A stretch of 64,000 bases of DNA. It comes from JAOUEA01 sp963825635. Lineage in GTDB: Bacteria > Actinomycetota > UBA4738 > HRBIN12. A program made the translations under genes and the position numbers. The notes beneath the pieces are model-generated. The model did no database searches. It saw only the letters and a program-made list of their open reading frames with translations, and had not been told where the DNA came from. Shown here in pieces: positions 33,332 through 42,680 of this stretch (the stretch's first letter is position 1; each line of letters begins with the position of its first letter). The stretch spans positions 76,717-140,716 of the forward strand of contig CAWGTU010000004.1 in NCBI GenBank assembly GCA_963825635.1, written 5' to 3'.

Positions 33332-36300
33332 TCAGGAGGTCATGGCGATGACCCTCGCGAGCAGGGTGTCCGTCTCCTCGAGCGCGGGGACCATCCCGCA
33401 GCGGTCGAAGATCCCTCGAGCCCGCTGCAGCGCCTCGGACGCTTCGCCAGGCCGGGAGAGCACGAGCAGGCAGCGGCCCCGGCCGAGCCGTGCGAACGCC
33501 TCCTCGATCACGACCCCGAACCCCTCCCAGCGCGCGGCCGCATCGGCGTAGGCCGAAGCCGCCGATCCGTGATCGCCGCGCGCCTCCGCCAGCGCCGCGC
33601 CCGCCGTGACGAGGGCGTGCTCGCCGTAGGGGCGCCGCGGCTGCAGGTGTCCGGCGATCCGCTCCGCGAGCTCGATCGCCCCGATCGCGAGCCCGGCGCG
33701 CACGACCCTCGGCAGGTCCGGGCCGAGCGCGTCCGCGTCACGGAGCCCGGGAGTGGTATCGATCGCGGTGAGCAGCTCCGCGGCTGCCTCGTACTGGCCC
33801 ATCGCAGCGCGCACGGCGGCGCTGCACCCGAGGTTCGCGGCGATGAAGTCGGCGCGGCCGGTACGGGTGGCGGCCTCGACCTGCCAGTCGAGGTACTTCG
33901 CCGCCTCGAGGACAGAACCACGGAGCAGGAGCGCGCTCGCCCGATTCGAACGAATCTCCATCAGGTCGAACTCGTCCGCCGCCCGCTCAGCGCGCTCTCC
34001 CAGCGTCGTCGCCGCCGCGAGCACCCCGTCCAGATCCCCGACGTCGAGCATCGCCGGGAGCGCGCTAGTCTGGATCGACAGCGCACCGTCCTGCAGCCCT
34101 CGCGCCTCGGCGAACCTGAGCCCCTCCCCGAAGACCTCGAGGGCCGCCGTCGGCCCCTCGAAGCTCCAGATCTCGACGCCGAGGTTGTTGTAGATCATCG
34201 ATGTCGTCCGACCCTGGCCGGCCTGAGCTCCCAGCTCGATCGCTTCGCGGAAGTCCGCTAGGCCCCCGGCGTCGCCCTTCACGCATCGAGCGCCCGCCCG
34301 GTAGGCGAGGGCCCGAGCGGGGATCGGAAGGCCGGCCTCGGCGGCGAGCGTGATCGCCCGCTCTGCGAGCGCGATCGCCTCGTCCGGCTGACCGGTGCTG
34401 AGCAGATCGAACGCCACGGTCGCGAGCGCGTCCAGGAGCTCCGGGCTCGTGGGGAGGGACTCGAGCCACGAGAGCAGCTCGCGCCGGAGCTCGGACACGC
34501 CCTCGATGTTCAGGCGCTGGAGCACGGCCGAACGCGTGTTCTGCGCGCGGGCAGCGGCGAGCGTATCCCCGCGCGCAAGGAACATCTCGATCGCGCCCTC
34601 GAGCGCCTCGTTGGCATCGACGTACCGCGCGGCGTGGAACGCGGCCTCGCCGAACCGGGCCAGCGCGGCCGGGCGTTCCTCGTCTTCGTCCGGAAGGAGC
34701 GCCAGCGCTCGCTCGAACGCCTCCAAGGCCGCCGCGGTGTCCAGATCCAGCGCTCGCTCGCCGGAGAGCGTGAGGAACCGGAACGCCGGTCCGCGGAGCT
34801 CGGTCGCCTGATCGTCCCGCCCGGCCGCGGTCACGAGCTCGAGCGCGGACGTGTAATGATGGGCGAGCACATCCGCGAGGTCCTCCAGGCGGTCCGGCGT
34901 CTTCGACTCGATCCACGCCGCCGCCGCCACGTGCCGGGCGGCCCTCGAGGCTCGGGGGATCTGCGCGTACGCGACGTCGCGCGCGAGCACGTGCCAGAAC
35001 GCGTACTCGGTCTCACCTTCCATCGACGAGCGTCGGGACGGGCGGACGAGTTCCTTGCGCGTCAGTTCGCGCATCACTTCGATGACTTCGGCTTCGGGCA
35101 GATCCCCCATCTGCGCCACCGCGCCGACCCAGAAGACCTTGCCGACGACCGCCGCGTCGGCGACCATCTCCTTGCGCTCGCGGGGCAACGTATCCAGCCG
35201 GGCGGCGATCAACGCCTGCACCGATCCTGGGAGCGGGATCTCGGTGCCTCCCTCGAGCTCCCAGCTGGAGCCTTTGCGAACGAGGAGCTCTCGATCCTTG
35301 AGCAGCCGAACGTACTCCTCCGCGTACAGCGGATTGCCACCCGACCGTTCCAGGATCGGGGTCTGTAGCTCCACCGGAATGACCGAGGTCTCGAGCAGAG
35401 CGGCGACCAGGCGGGTGGTCTCGTTCGCCGACAGCGGGTCGAGGTTGATCCGGTTCGCGTTGGGGAGGCCGGCGGCGAACTCCGGATGGCGCTCGAACAG
35501 CTCGGGCCGCGCGGTGCCGACGATCATGAGCGGAACCCCGTCGGCTCGATCGGCCAGATGCTCCACGAAGGCCAGCATCGCGGCATCGGCCCAATGCAGG
35601 TCCTCGAACACGACGATCGTCGGCGAGCGCTCCGCGACGTGCTCGAGGAACCTGCGCCACGCCGTGAAGAGCTCCTCGCGCTCGGCCGAGGACGACGCCT
35701 CGATCCCGAGCAGCGGATGGAGGCGTTGACGGAACCAATCCCGTTCGGGGCCTTCGGGCAGGACGATCTGCAGCTTGGTGTCGGCGGTCTCAGGATCGTC
35801 TGACTCCAGGATCCCGGCATGCGCCTTGAGGACCTCGCCCAGAGCCCAGAACGTGATGCCTTCACCGTACGGGAGGCAGCGACCCTGGCGCCACGCGATC
35901 AGGTCGGGTTTGGCATCGATGTACGCGCCCAACTCCGCGACGATCCTGGACTTGCCGAGCCCAGGCTCACCCACGACGGTCACGAGCTGAGGGGAGTTCG
36001 CGGCCACGGCCTTCTCGAAGATCCCTTCGAGAAGCGCAAGATCGATCTCTCGACCCACGAACGGCGTGTCGTGGGAGCGGGTGATGTCGGTTCCGAGCCG
36101 GGCGAGCGGGCTCTTCGCCCAGAACACCCGGACGACAGCGGACTTCCCCTTGAGCTCAGCCGGCTCGAGCTCTTCGTAGTCGAAGACGCTCTCGGTCGCC
36201 TCATAGGTCCCGAGCCCGACCGCCACGCCCATCTCCGGGGCGACCGATTGGATCCGAGAGGCGGTGTTGATCGCGTCTCCGGCCAGCACCCGTTCGCCCG

Positions 36301-36751
36301 AGCCAGGGCTGGCGCCCAGGCGCACGAGGGTCTCCCCCGTGTTGATCCCTACGCGGAGCCGGAGGGCGGCGCCACCGACCGCCTCGAGATCGTTGGCGTC
36401 CTCGGCGATCCTGAGCCCGGAGCGCACCGCTCGCTCAGGATCGTCCTCGTGCGCCGCGGGAACCCCGAAGATCCCGACCACCGCGTCCCCGATGAACTTT
36501 TCCACCACGCCGCCATGTCGCTCGATATGCCCTTTGGCCATCGCGGCGTAGGCCGAGAGCATCCGATCGACGTCTTCGGGATCCGCCGCCTCGGAGGCGC
36601 CGGTGAAGCCGACGAGATCGCAGAACAGCGCGGTGACGACCTTGCGTTCCTCGGCCGCGCCAGGACCCGGTCCCTGGAGCGGCGCACCGCACTCGCCGCA
36701 GAACTTCTGACCCGTGACGTTATCCGAGCCGCAGGAGGGGCAGGTCGTCAT
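33332..36751 (-). CDS. Class III nucleotide cyclase domain fused to AAA ATPase and TPR region
   Basis: 1139 residues. Order: zinc ribbon (CPSCG at 4-8, CGECG at 18-22), class III cyclase domain (about 37-210), AAA/NB-ARC-like ATPase (Walker A GEPGLGKSR at 261-269, Walker B TIVVFEDLHWAD), then a long helical TPR-like region to the end. Cyclase residues look complete: metal Asp45 (CDLVGFT) and Asp89 (KFIGDA), Lys85, Asp159, Asn162 and Arg166 (GDAINTASR). Such fusions are common in actinobacteria and probably make cAMP under control of the ATPase/TPR part. TAGGCT lies six bases before the ATG. Confidence 0.9.
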   Translation of the reverse strand: MTTCPSCGSDNVTGQKFCGECGAPLQGPGPGAAEERKVVTALFCDLVGFTGASEAADPEDVDRMLSAYAAMAKGHIERHGGVVEKFIGDAVVGIFGVPAAHEDDPERAVRSGLRIAEDANDLEAVGGAALRLRVGINTGETLVRLGASPGSGERVLAGDAINTASRIQSVAPEMGVAVGLGTYEATESVFDYEELEPAELKGKSAVVRVFWAKSPLARLGTDITRSHDTPFVGREIDLALLEGIFEKAVAANSPQLVTVVGEPGLGKSRIVAELGAYIDAKPDLIAWRQGRCLPYGEGITFWALGEVLKAHAGILESDDPETADTKLQIVLPEGPERDWFRQRLHPLLGIEASSSAEREELFTAWRRFLEHVAERSPTIVVFEDLHWADAAMLAFVEHLADRADGVPLMIVGTARPELFERHPEFAAGLPNANRINLDPLSANETTRLVAALLETSVIPVELQTPILERSGGNPLYAEEYVRLLKDRELLVRKGSSWELEGGTEIPLPGSVQALIAARLDTLPRERKEMVADAAVVGKVFWVGAVAQMGDLPEAEVIEVMRELTRKELVRPSRRSSMEGETEYAFWHVLARDVAYAQIPRASRAARHVAAAAWIESKTPDRLEDLADVLAHHYTSALELVTAAGRDDQATELRGPAFRFLTLSGERALDLDTAAALEAFERALALLPDEDEERPAALARFGEAAFHAARYVDANEALEGAIEMFLARGDTLAAARAQNTRSAVLQRLNIEGVSELRRELLSWLESLPTSPELLDALATVAFDLLSTGQPDEAIALAERAITLAAEAGLPIPARALAYRAGARCVKGDAGGLADFREAIELGAQAGQGRTTSMIYNNLGVEIWSFEGPTAALEVFGEGLRFAEARGLQDGALSIQTSALPAMLDVGDLDGVLAAATTLGERAERAADEFDLMEIRSNRASALLLRGSVLEAAKYLDWQVEAATRTGRADFIAANLGCSAAVRAAMGQYEAAAELLTAIDTTPGLRDADALGPDLPRVVRAGLAIGAIELAERIAGHLQPRRPYGEHALVTAGAALAEARGDHGSAASAYADAAARWEGFGVVIEEAFARLGRGRCLLVLSRPGEASEALQRARGIFDRCGMVPALEETDTLLARVIAMTS

Positions 36752-37158
36752 CGGCCGAGCCTAGTACGCAGGCCCAGCCCCGACCCCGACGACGCTCGCT
36801 TCGGAGCATGCTCAGCTCCGGATCCCATCGATGGCACCCGGCATTCGAGCCTGCTCCCAGGATCCTCGGGGTGCCGCGAGGCTCCGGGGGGAAATGGTCA
36901 CCACTGACTCGCAGAACGGCTCGCTCGCGGCCCCGATCGGGATGCTTCTGGTCCTCTACCTCCAGACCACCGCCCTCTCCAGACCACCGCCCCTACCGGA
37001 GCGCAGCCCTGACCGGGAGCATCGCGGAGGAAGAAGTGCCCCTCGAGGACCTCGCGTCGGCGGCCGACGTCTCGACGCCCAGCCCGGCCGAAGGGGCCCA
37101 CGAGAAGGACCGCGGCCGGGGTGGGATCGGCAGGGAAGCCTTGATGTCGTCCTACCAG
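36752..37158. other. Intergenic stretch without a recognisable gene
   Basis: No convincing gene on either strand; open frames here are arginine/proline-rich and unlike known proteins. A short direct repeat, TCCAGACCACCGCCC, occurs twice in tandem near 36961-36994. TAGGCT at 36763-36758 (minus) is the probable -10 of the cyclase-AAA gene. Confidence 0.6.
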
Positions 37159-37247
37159 CGGAGACGCAGGGATTCGAACCCTGGACGGAACTTTCACCCC
37201 GTAACCGCTTAGCAGGCGGCTCCTTTCGGCCACTCAGGCACGTCTCC
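37159..37247 (-). tRNA. tRNA-Ser(GCT)
   Basis: 89 nt class II tRNA. Acceptor strands GGAGACG/CGTCTCC, anticodon arm CCGC-CTGCTAA-GCGG (anticodon GCT), long variable arm, T-arm CAGGG-TTCGAAT-CCCTG. Confidence 0.95.
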
Positions 37248-37285
37248 GCCGTCGATTCTACCGGCGCGTTCGTGCCCCCCGCCGA

Positions 37286-37291
37286 TAGGCT
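37286..37291 (+). promoter_or_regulatory. -10 hexamer TAGGCT before the FAD oxidoreductase
   Basis: Seven bases before the ATG at 37299 and no ribosome-binding site; a leaderless start is likely. Confidence 0.45.
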
Positions 37292-37298
37292 GCGCGAC

Positions 37299-38486
37299 AT
37301 GCCCGACGTGGTCATCGTGGGAGGCGGCGTGATCGGCGCCGCGTGCGCGTACGAGCTCACCTCCCGTGGCGCATCCGTGACCCTGCTGGAACGCGATCAC
37401 CTCGCGGCGCACGCGTCGGGCCGCAACCAAGGGCTGTGGGTCCTGCCCGAGGACGATGTGAACGTGCCGATGGCCCGGGCGAGCCTCGAGACGTACCGGG
37501 GTGTGGCTGCCCAGGCGCCGATCGACGTGCAGCTCGACGACGAGCCGGTGGGCACGGTGCTCGTCGCGATGAACGCCCGCGACGTTCGCGCGGCCCACGA
37601 GGCCGTCACCCGCGCCGAACGCCACGGCTTCGTCGTCGACGACATCTCGTCCCCGGGCGACATCCGCGAGCACGAGCCCGGAGTGACCCGCAACGTGGCC
37701 GGCGCGTGGCTCGTGCACGTCGGGCACCGGCTCGATCCCGGCGCCCTCACGGTGGCCCTCGCGCGCTCGGCCGCCGACCGAGGTGCCGAGATCCGTCATC
37801 ACCTGCACGCTCGAGGACTCGCTGTCCGCGACGAGACCGTCATCGGGGTGGTCACGGACGACGGCGTGGTCGAGGCCGACACGACGATCGTGGCCGCCGG
37901 ACCATGGAGCTCCCCGCTCCTCGAGCAGGTGGGCGTGCATCTTCCGATCGTGGGAGCGCGTGGATGGCTCGTGCGCGTGGCGCCTCGCCGGCCTCACCTG
38001 CTGACGCATCTCGTCGAGGCTGCAGGGCCGCACGCGGCCCTGCACGACGACGGCCTTCCTCTCTGGCCGACGGCCGCCGACGTCGTCTCCGAGGGGGAAC
38101 CCCGGAGTGAGATCGGGGCCCTGCTGCATCCCCACCGGGACGGCCGCACGATCGTGATCGGGTCGACCCGGCAGATCTGGCTGACCCCCGAGCCTCCGGA
38201 GGAGCGGATCGTCGCCCGGGTGCTCGAGGCCGCGATCGAGCTCGTGCCCGAGGTCGCCGAGGCGCGCGTGCGGTCTTCGTGGTGGGGGCTCAGGCCGCTG
38301 ACGCCCGACGAGCGGCCGCTCGTGGGCTCGGTCCGAGAGGGGCTGCACGTCGCGACGGGCCACGGTTCCGAAGGCGTGATCCTCGGCGCCGGCACCGCGC
38401 AGCTCGTCGCCGCACAGCTCGCCGGCGAACCGCCACCCTTCGACGCCGCGCCGTACGACCCGCTGCGGTTCCAGGAGGAACGGTGA
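37299..38486 (+). CDS. FAD-dependent amino-acid/amine oxidoreductase (DAO family)
   Basis: 395 residues. The N-terminal FAD-binding motif is MPDVVIVGGGVIGAACAYEL, followed by VTLLERDHLAAHASGRNQG. The C-terminal FAD contact is VATGHGSEGVILGAGTAQLVA. The layout matches the DAO superfamily of glycine, sarcosine or D-amino-acid oxidases/dehydrogenases. No substrate partner gene (for example hydrogen-cyanide-synthase-type or thiO operon genes) is beside it. ATG at 37299 is supported by the conserved beta-alpha-beta start and the -10 hexamer. Confidence 0.88.
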   Translation: MPDVVIVGGGVIGAACAYELTSRGASVTLLERDHLAAHASGRNQGLWVLPEDDVNVPMARASLETYRGVAAQAPIDVQLDDEPVGTVLVAMNARDVRAAHEAVTRAERHGFVVDDISSPGDIREHEPGVTRNVAGAWLVHVGHRLDPGALTVALARSAADRGAEIRHHLHARGLAVRDETVIGVVTDDGVVEADTTIVAAGPWSSPLLEQVGVHLPIVGARGWLVRVAPRRPHLLTHLVEAAGPHAALHDDGLPLWPTAADVVSEGEPRSEIGALLHPHRDGRTIVIGSTRQIWLTPEPPEERIVARVLEAAIELVPEVAEARVRSSWWGLRPLTPDERPLVGSVREGLHVATGHGSEGVILGAGTAQLVAAQLAGEPPPFDAAPYDPLRFQEER

Positions 38487-38496
38487 GCGTCGCGGT

Positions 38497-39585
38497 TCAG
38501 TGGGCGAGGCGGCCGGCGCGATCGAGCGCCTCGAGCACGCGGTCGACGGGCATGGCGAAGTACGTGTGACCGTGGCGCCCGACCGAGTCCTCGGCCGCGA
38601 CCAGCGCGTTCACGGCCGCTTCCTCCGTTGCCTCCACCGTGGCACGGAACAGCGCTGAGAGCGCGTACGTGTGCCGGACCGGCCCATCGACCACGGCGCG
38701 CACATCGCGCATCGCCTCGCTCGCATCGAGGCGGTTCGCCGTGGAGAAGGCCATCATCTGCTCGCCGCTACCGTTCGAGGCGTGTGAGCCGGTCGCGGCG
38801 AGCCCGAGGCCGGCCCGGCGGGCGACACGGGTGAGTTGGTGCGGCAGCAGGGGTGCATCGGTGCCGACCACGACCACGCACGATCCTTCGTGGTGCTCGC
38901 GCGGCATCAGGTCGGTCAGTTCCCGTCCGACCGGCACACCGTCGATCCGCAGATGCTCGCGACTGCCGTAGTTCGTGAGCACGAGGGCCCCGACCGTGAA
39001 CCCTCCCTCGTCGATGTCGAGCAGACGCGACGCCGTGCCGATGCCCCCCTTGAAGTCGAAGCACTGCATGCCGGTGCCTGCGCCGACGTTGCCCTCCTCG
39101 ACGGGGCCGACGGCCGCCGCGTCGAGGGCGGCCGCGACGTCGTCGTCGACCAACGGGAACGAGAGCACGTCGGAGAGCCAGGAGTCGTCGCACTCGGAGA
39201 CCACGGGCATGACCTCCTCGGCACCGATCGGGTCGCGACCGGCGATCCAGCGGACCGTCGCGTCGTACGCCTTCCCGATCTGCAGCGACGAGGTCAGCAC
39301 GATCGGGCTCATCAGCACGCCCCACTCCCGCAACTGGTTCACGCCGATCAACTCGCCGTACCCGTTGAGGATGTCCACCCCCGCGTAGACCCACTCGCGC
39401 CACGGGTATCCCTCGTGAGGGAACAACGCCGTCACCCCCGTGCGGACCGCATGGGGATCGCCGCCGGCACCCCGCACCACCGTGCGATGGCCGACGCGCA
39501 CACCCGACACGTCGGTGATCGCGTTGAGCGGCCCGGGTGTACCGCTGCCGATCGAGATACCGAGGTCCCGTGCACGGGGCGTCAT
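38497..39585 (-). CDS. P1-family (DmpA/BapA-like) aminopeptidase
   Basis: 362 residues from ATG 39585; ATG 39597 is in frame and possible. This family makes a proenzyme that self-cleaves before a nucleophilic Ser/Thr, giving alpha and beta chains, and releases N-terminal D- or beta-amino acids from peptides. Blocks: AITDVSGVRVGHRTV, NGYGELIGVNQL, GNVGAGTGMQCFDFKGGIG, and GSHASNGSGEQMMAFSTANR containing the likely nucleophile Ser in NGSGE. TAGGAT lies ten bases before ATG 39585. It is convergent with the FAD oxidoreductase and divergent from hemA. Confidence 0.9.
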   Translation of the reverse strand: MTPRARDLGISIGSGTPGPLNAITDVSGVRVGHRTVVRGAGGDPHAVRTGVTALFPHEGYPWREWVYAGVDILNGYGELIGVNQLREWGVLMSPIVLTSSLQIGKAYDATVRWIAGRDPIGAEEVMPVVSECDDSWLSDVLSFPLVDDDVAAALDAAAVGPVEEGNVGAGTGMQCFDFKGGIGTASRLLDIDEGGFTVGALVLTNYGSREHLRIDGVPVGRELTDLMPREHHEGSCVVVVGTDAPLLPHQLTRVARRAGLGLAATGSHASNGSGEQMMAFSTANRLDASEAMRDVRAVVDGPVRHTYALSALFRATVEATEEAAVNALVAAEDSVGRHGHTYFAMPVDRVLEALDRAGRLAH

Positions 39586-39678
39586 CGTGGGCCGCATCCT
39601 ACCGGCGCTCCACCCCTGACCGTCCGGAGGGGGAGACACGCCGCGAGCTGCGGCGATACGATTCCTGGCCTACCTGCC

Positions 39679-40956
39679 ATGGCCATCCTCACCCTCGGGG
39701 TCTCCTTCCGTCGCGCGCCGATCGAGCTGCTGGAGCGGCTCGCGTTCACCGACGACGATCTCGCGAAGGCGTACCGCGTCGCCACCGATCTCGAGGGCGT
39801 CGACGGCGCGGTGATCCTGTCGACCTGCAACCGGGTCGAGGTCTACGGTGAGGTCACCAGCTACCACGCCGGGTTCATGGCCTTGAAGCGCCTGCTCACG
39901 GAGGTGCGGGGCGTCGCCGCCGAGGAGCTCGCCGACCCGATGTACGCGCAGTGGGAGCGAGACGCAGCCGACCATCTCTTCGCCGTCGCGAGCGGGCTCG
40001 ACTCGATGGTCCTGGGAGAGACGCAGATCTACGCACAGGTGCGCGAGGCGCTGCGACGGGCCGAGGGCGAGGGCGCAGCCGCCCCGCCGCTGACAGGGCT
40101 CTTCCACTCGGCGGCACGCGCCGGGCGCCGGGTGCGCCAGGAGACGTCGCTCGGCGCGGCACCCGATGCGTTCGTGGCACTCGGCGCCGACCTCGCCGAG
40201 GACGCGGCGGGCGGGTTGCGCGGGCGCGATGTGGTCGTCGTCGGAGCGGGCACGATGGCCGCCCTGGCCGTGAAGCACCTGCGCCAGCGCGGCGTGGGGC
40301 CGGTGCGCATCCTGAACCGTTCCCTCGAGCACGCGAGGGCGCTGGCCGACCGGACGAACGCCGAGCACGGCGACCTCGACGTGCTCCCCGACGCGATGCG
40401 GCACGCCGACCTCGTCGTGAGCGCCACCGGCGCCGCGGGCACGGTGATCCGACGCTCGGTCGTCGCCGACGCGATAGCGGACCGTGGTGGTCGGCCCCTC
40501 GTGCTGCTCGACCTCGCGGTGCCTCGCGACGTGGAACCCGAGACCGCCTATGTCGAGGGAACCCGCGTGATCGACATCATCTCGCTGCGCGAGCGCCTCG
40601 CCGAACACGACGCCGAGACGGCCGGCGACATCGAGCGAGCGCACGGCATCGTGGCCGACGAGGTGCGCCGCTACGTGGTGCGTCGGCGGGGCGACGAGCT
40701 CGCACCCCTCATCCGCGCGATGCGCCGGCGGGGCGAGGACGTCGTCCGAGGCGAGATGGATCGGTTCGGGGCGAGGCTCGCCGAGCTCACACCCGACGAG
40801 CGTGAGGCCGTCGAGGCGCTCGCACGCGGCATCGCCGCCAAGCTGCTGCACGACCCGATCGTCGCCCTGAAGGAGCGATCCGAGCCGGGCACCGACGGGA
40901 TCCACGCCCGGGTGCTCGCCGAGCTCCTGGGCGTCGACCCCGACACCACCTCGTGA
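39679..40956 (+). CDS. hemA: Glutamyl-tRNA reductase
   Basis: 425 residues. It reduces glutamyl-tRNA to glutamate-1-semialdehyde, the first committed step of haem synthesis in the C5 pathway. Catalytic Cys50 is in ILSTCNRVEVYG, GLDSMVLGETQIYAQVREA is the family signature, and the NADPH domain has VVVVGAGTMAALAVKHL. The C-terminal dimerisation helices are present. TACGAT is 16 bases before the ATG. First gene of a tightly packed hem operon; its stop overlaps hemC (GTGA). Confidence 0.97.
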   Translation: MAILTLGVSFRRAPIELLERLAFTDDDLAKAYRVATDLEGVDGAVILSTCNRVEVYGEVTSYHAGFMALKRLLTEVRGVAAEELADPMYAQWERDAADHLFAVASGLDSMVLGETQIYAQVREALRRAEGEGAAAPPLTGLFHSAARAGRRVRQETSLGAAPDAFVALGADLAEDAAGGLRGRDVVVVGAGTMAALAVKHLRQRGVGPVRILNRSLEHARALADRTNAEHGDLDVLPDAMRHADLVVSATGAAGTVIRRSVVADAIADRGGRPLVLLDLAVPRDVEPETAYVEGTRVIDIISLRERLAEHDAETAGDIERAHGIVADEVRRYVVRRRGDELAPLIRAMRRRGEDVVRGEMDRFGARLAELTPDEREAVEALARGIAAKLLHDPIVALKERSEPGTDGIHARVLAELLGVDPDTTS

Positions 40957-41855
40957 GCCTCCTGCGCATCGGCACCCGTCGCTCGCCGCTTGCGCTCGCG
41001 CAGGCGGAGGAGATCAGGGTCCGGCTCGAGGCGACCGGGGTGATCGCCGACATCGTGCCGATGAGCACCTCCGGCGACGAGGGCGCCCGGGCCGACTCGT
41101 CGCCGCAGGGCCTCAAGGGACTCTGGATCGACACGATCCTCGATGCCCTGGAGTCGGGCGAGATCGACCTGGCCGTGCACTCGGCGAAGGACCTGCCGGC
41201 CGAGGAGGACGAGGGCTTCACGATCGCGGCCGTACCCGAGCGCGAGGACCCGTCCGACGTGTTGATCTGCAAGGAACCGGGCGAGCTCCGGGGAGGGGCC
41301 CTGATCGGCACGTCGAGCGTGCGTCGACGTGCCCAGCTCCTGGCCGCTTTCCCGGGGCTCGAGGTCGTCGACCTCCGCGGCAACGTCGAGACGCGGCTGC
41401 GCAAGCTCGAGGAGGGCGAGGTCGACGCCGCGGTACTGGCGGCAGCCGGACTCTCGCGGCTGGGGCTCGCCCCCGAGCATGCTCGCGCGTTGCCGCTGGC
41501 GATGATGGTGCCCGCGCCGGGACAGGGCTGCCTCGCCGTCCAGGCACGGGACGACGACGACGACACGATCGCCGCGGTGGCGCCGATCGACCACGCCGCG
41601 AGCCATCGGGCGCTCGACGCCGAGCGATCGCTGATGTGGCGCCTCGGGGGCGGCTGCGCGTTGCCGCTCGGGGCCCACGCGACCGTGGGCATGAAAGCGG
41701 TCTCGCTGACGGCTGTGATAGCGACGGCCGATGGCACCACCGTGCTCCGCGTCGAGACCGAGGGTGCGACACCCGAGGACGCCGCGGCCGACGCGGCGAA
41801 GGACCTGATCGCGCAGGGGGCCGAGCGTATCCTCGCCGAGGTCGAGACCGGGTGA
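40953..41855 (+). CDS. hemC: Porphobilinogen deaminase (hydroxymethylbilane synthase)
   Basis: 300 residues. It polymerises four porphobilinogens to hydroxymethylbilane using a dipyrromethane cofactor bound to Cys235 in LGGGCALPLGAHA. Other motifs: RIGTRRSPLALAQAEE, DLAVHSAKDLP, GTSSVRRRAQLL and LRGNVETRLRKL. GTG start overlapping the hemA stop; its own stop overlaps hemD (GTGA). Confidence 0.97.
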   Translation: MSLLRIGTRRSPLALAQAEEIRVRLEATGVIADIVPMSTSGDEGARADSSPQGLKGLWIDTILDALESGEIDLAVHSAKDLPAEEDEGFTIAAVPEREDPSDVLICKEPGELRGGALIGTSSVRRRAQLLAAFPGLEVVDLRGNVETRLRKLEEGEVDAAVLAAAGLSRLGLAPEHARALPLAMMVPAPGQGCLAVQARDDDDDTIAAVAPIDHAASHRALDAERSLMWRLGGGCALPLGAHATVGMKAVSLTAVIATADGTTVLRVETEGATPEDAAADAAKDLIAQGAERILAEVETG

Positions 41856-42637
41856 CGGGATCGGGAGCCGGGCCGGGCGGCGACACACCGCCTCGCCTAC
41901 TCGCGGGACGCACGGTGATCGTCACGAGGCCAGCCGACCAGTCGGCCGCGCTCGTCACCCTCCTGCGGCGACTGGGTGCTCGCGCGATCGTGGCGCCGGC
42001 GATCGAGATCGTCCCGGCGCGGTCGGCGGCCCTGACCAGGGCGCTGCACGAGCTCGAACGTGGAGACTTCGCGTGGCTCGCCCTGACCAGCCGCGCCACC
42101 GTCGACATGCTGGCCTCGAGGTTGCCGGGGCCTCGCGCGCTCGGGGCCACCGAGGTAGCGGCGATCGGCGACGGCACGGCGGCGGCGTTCCGGCGATGGG
42201 CCCGACGCGACCCCGACCTGGTGCCGGCGACGTTCACCACGAACGGGCTCGCGCGGGCGTTCCCGCGCGGCGACGGCCGGGTGCTCTGCGCCCGGGCCGA
42301 CATCGCGCCACCCGGCCTCGAGGACGCCCTCGCCGCGAAGGGGTGGACCCCCACCCGTGTCGACGCGTACCGCACCCGCTTCCCTCGTTCGCTGCCCGAG
42401 GACGCTCGTGACGCGCTGCGTCGCGGCGAGGTCGACGCGGTGACGTTCACGAGCGCCTCGACCGTGCGGGGGTTCGTCGGCGCGCTCGGGGTGGTCACGG
42501 GCAGCCCGAAGGTCGTGTGCATCGGTCCGGTCACCGCGAGGGAGGCGCGCGCCCACGGTCTCGTCGTGCACGCGGTCGCGAGGCCTCACACGATGGAAGG
42601 CGTGGCCGCGGCGGTCGTGCGGACGCTCGTCCGATGA
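41852..42637 (+). CDS. hemD: Uroporphyrinogen-III synthase
   Basis: 261 residues. It cyclises hydroxymethylbilane to uroporphyrinogen III. The family is poorly conserved; recognisable parts are TVIVTRPADQSAALVTLLRR, DFAWLALTSRATVDML, AIGDGTAAAFRR, VDAVTFTSASTVRGFV and CIGPVTAREARAHGL. There is no fused methyltransferase (CobA) domain. GTG start overlapping the hemC stop. Confidence 0.92.
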   Translation: MTGSGAGPGGDTPPRLLAGRTVIVTRPADQSAALVTLLRRLGARAIVAPAIEIVPARSAALTRALHELERGDFAWLALTSRATVDMLASRLPGPRALGATEVAAIGDGTAAAFRRWARRDPDLVPATFTTNGLARAFPRGDGRVLCARADIAPPGLEDALAAKGWTPTRVDAYRTRFPRSLPEDARDALRRGEVDAVTFTSASTVRGFVGALGVVTGSPKVVCIGPVTAREARAHGLVVHAVARPHTMEGVAAAVVRTLVR

Positions 42638-42668
42638 TCCGCGGTGGCGCGGGCGAGCGCGGCGCCGG

Positions 42669-42674
42669 TACCCT
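42669..42674 (+). promoter_or_regulatory. -10 hexamer TACCCT before hemB
   Basis: Lies in the 43-base hemD-hemB gap, six bases before the hemB ATG. It suggests an internal leaderless promoter for hemB-hemL within the operon. Confidence 0.5.
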
Positions 42675-42680
42675 GGCGCC

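Noticed and set aside
36808..37212. 134-codon plus-strand frame in the gap before tRNA-Ser(GCT)
   Set aside because: Runs into the tRNA gene, is low-complexity and resembles no protein family.
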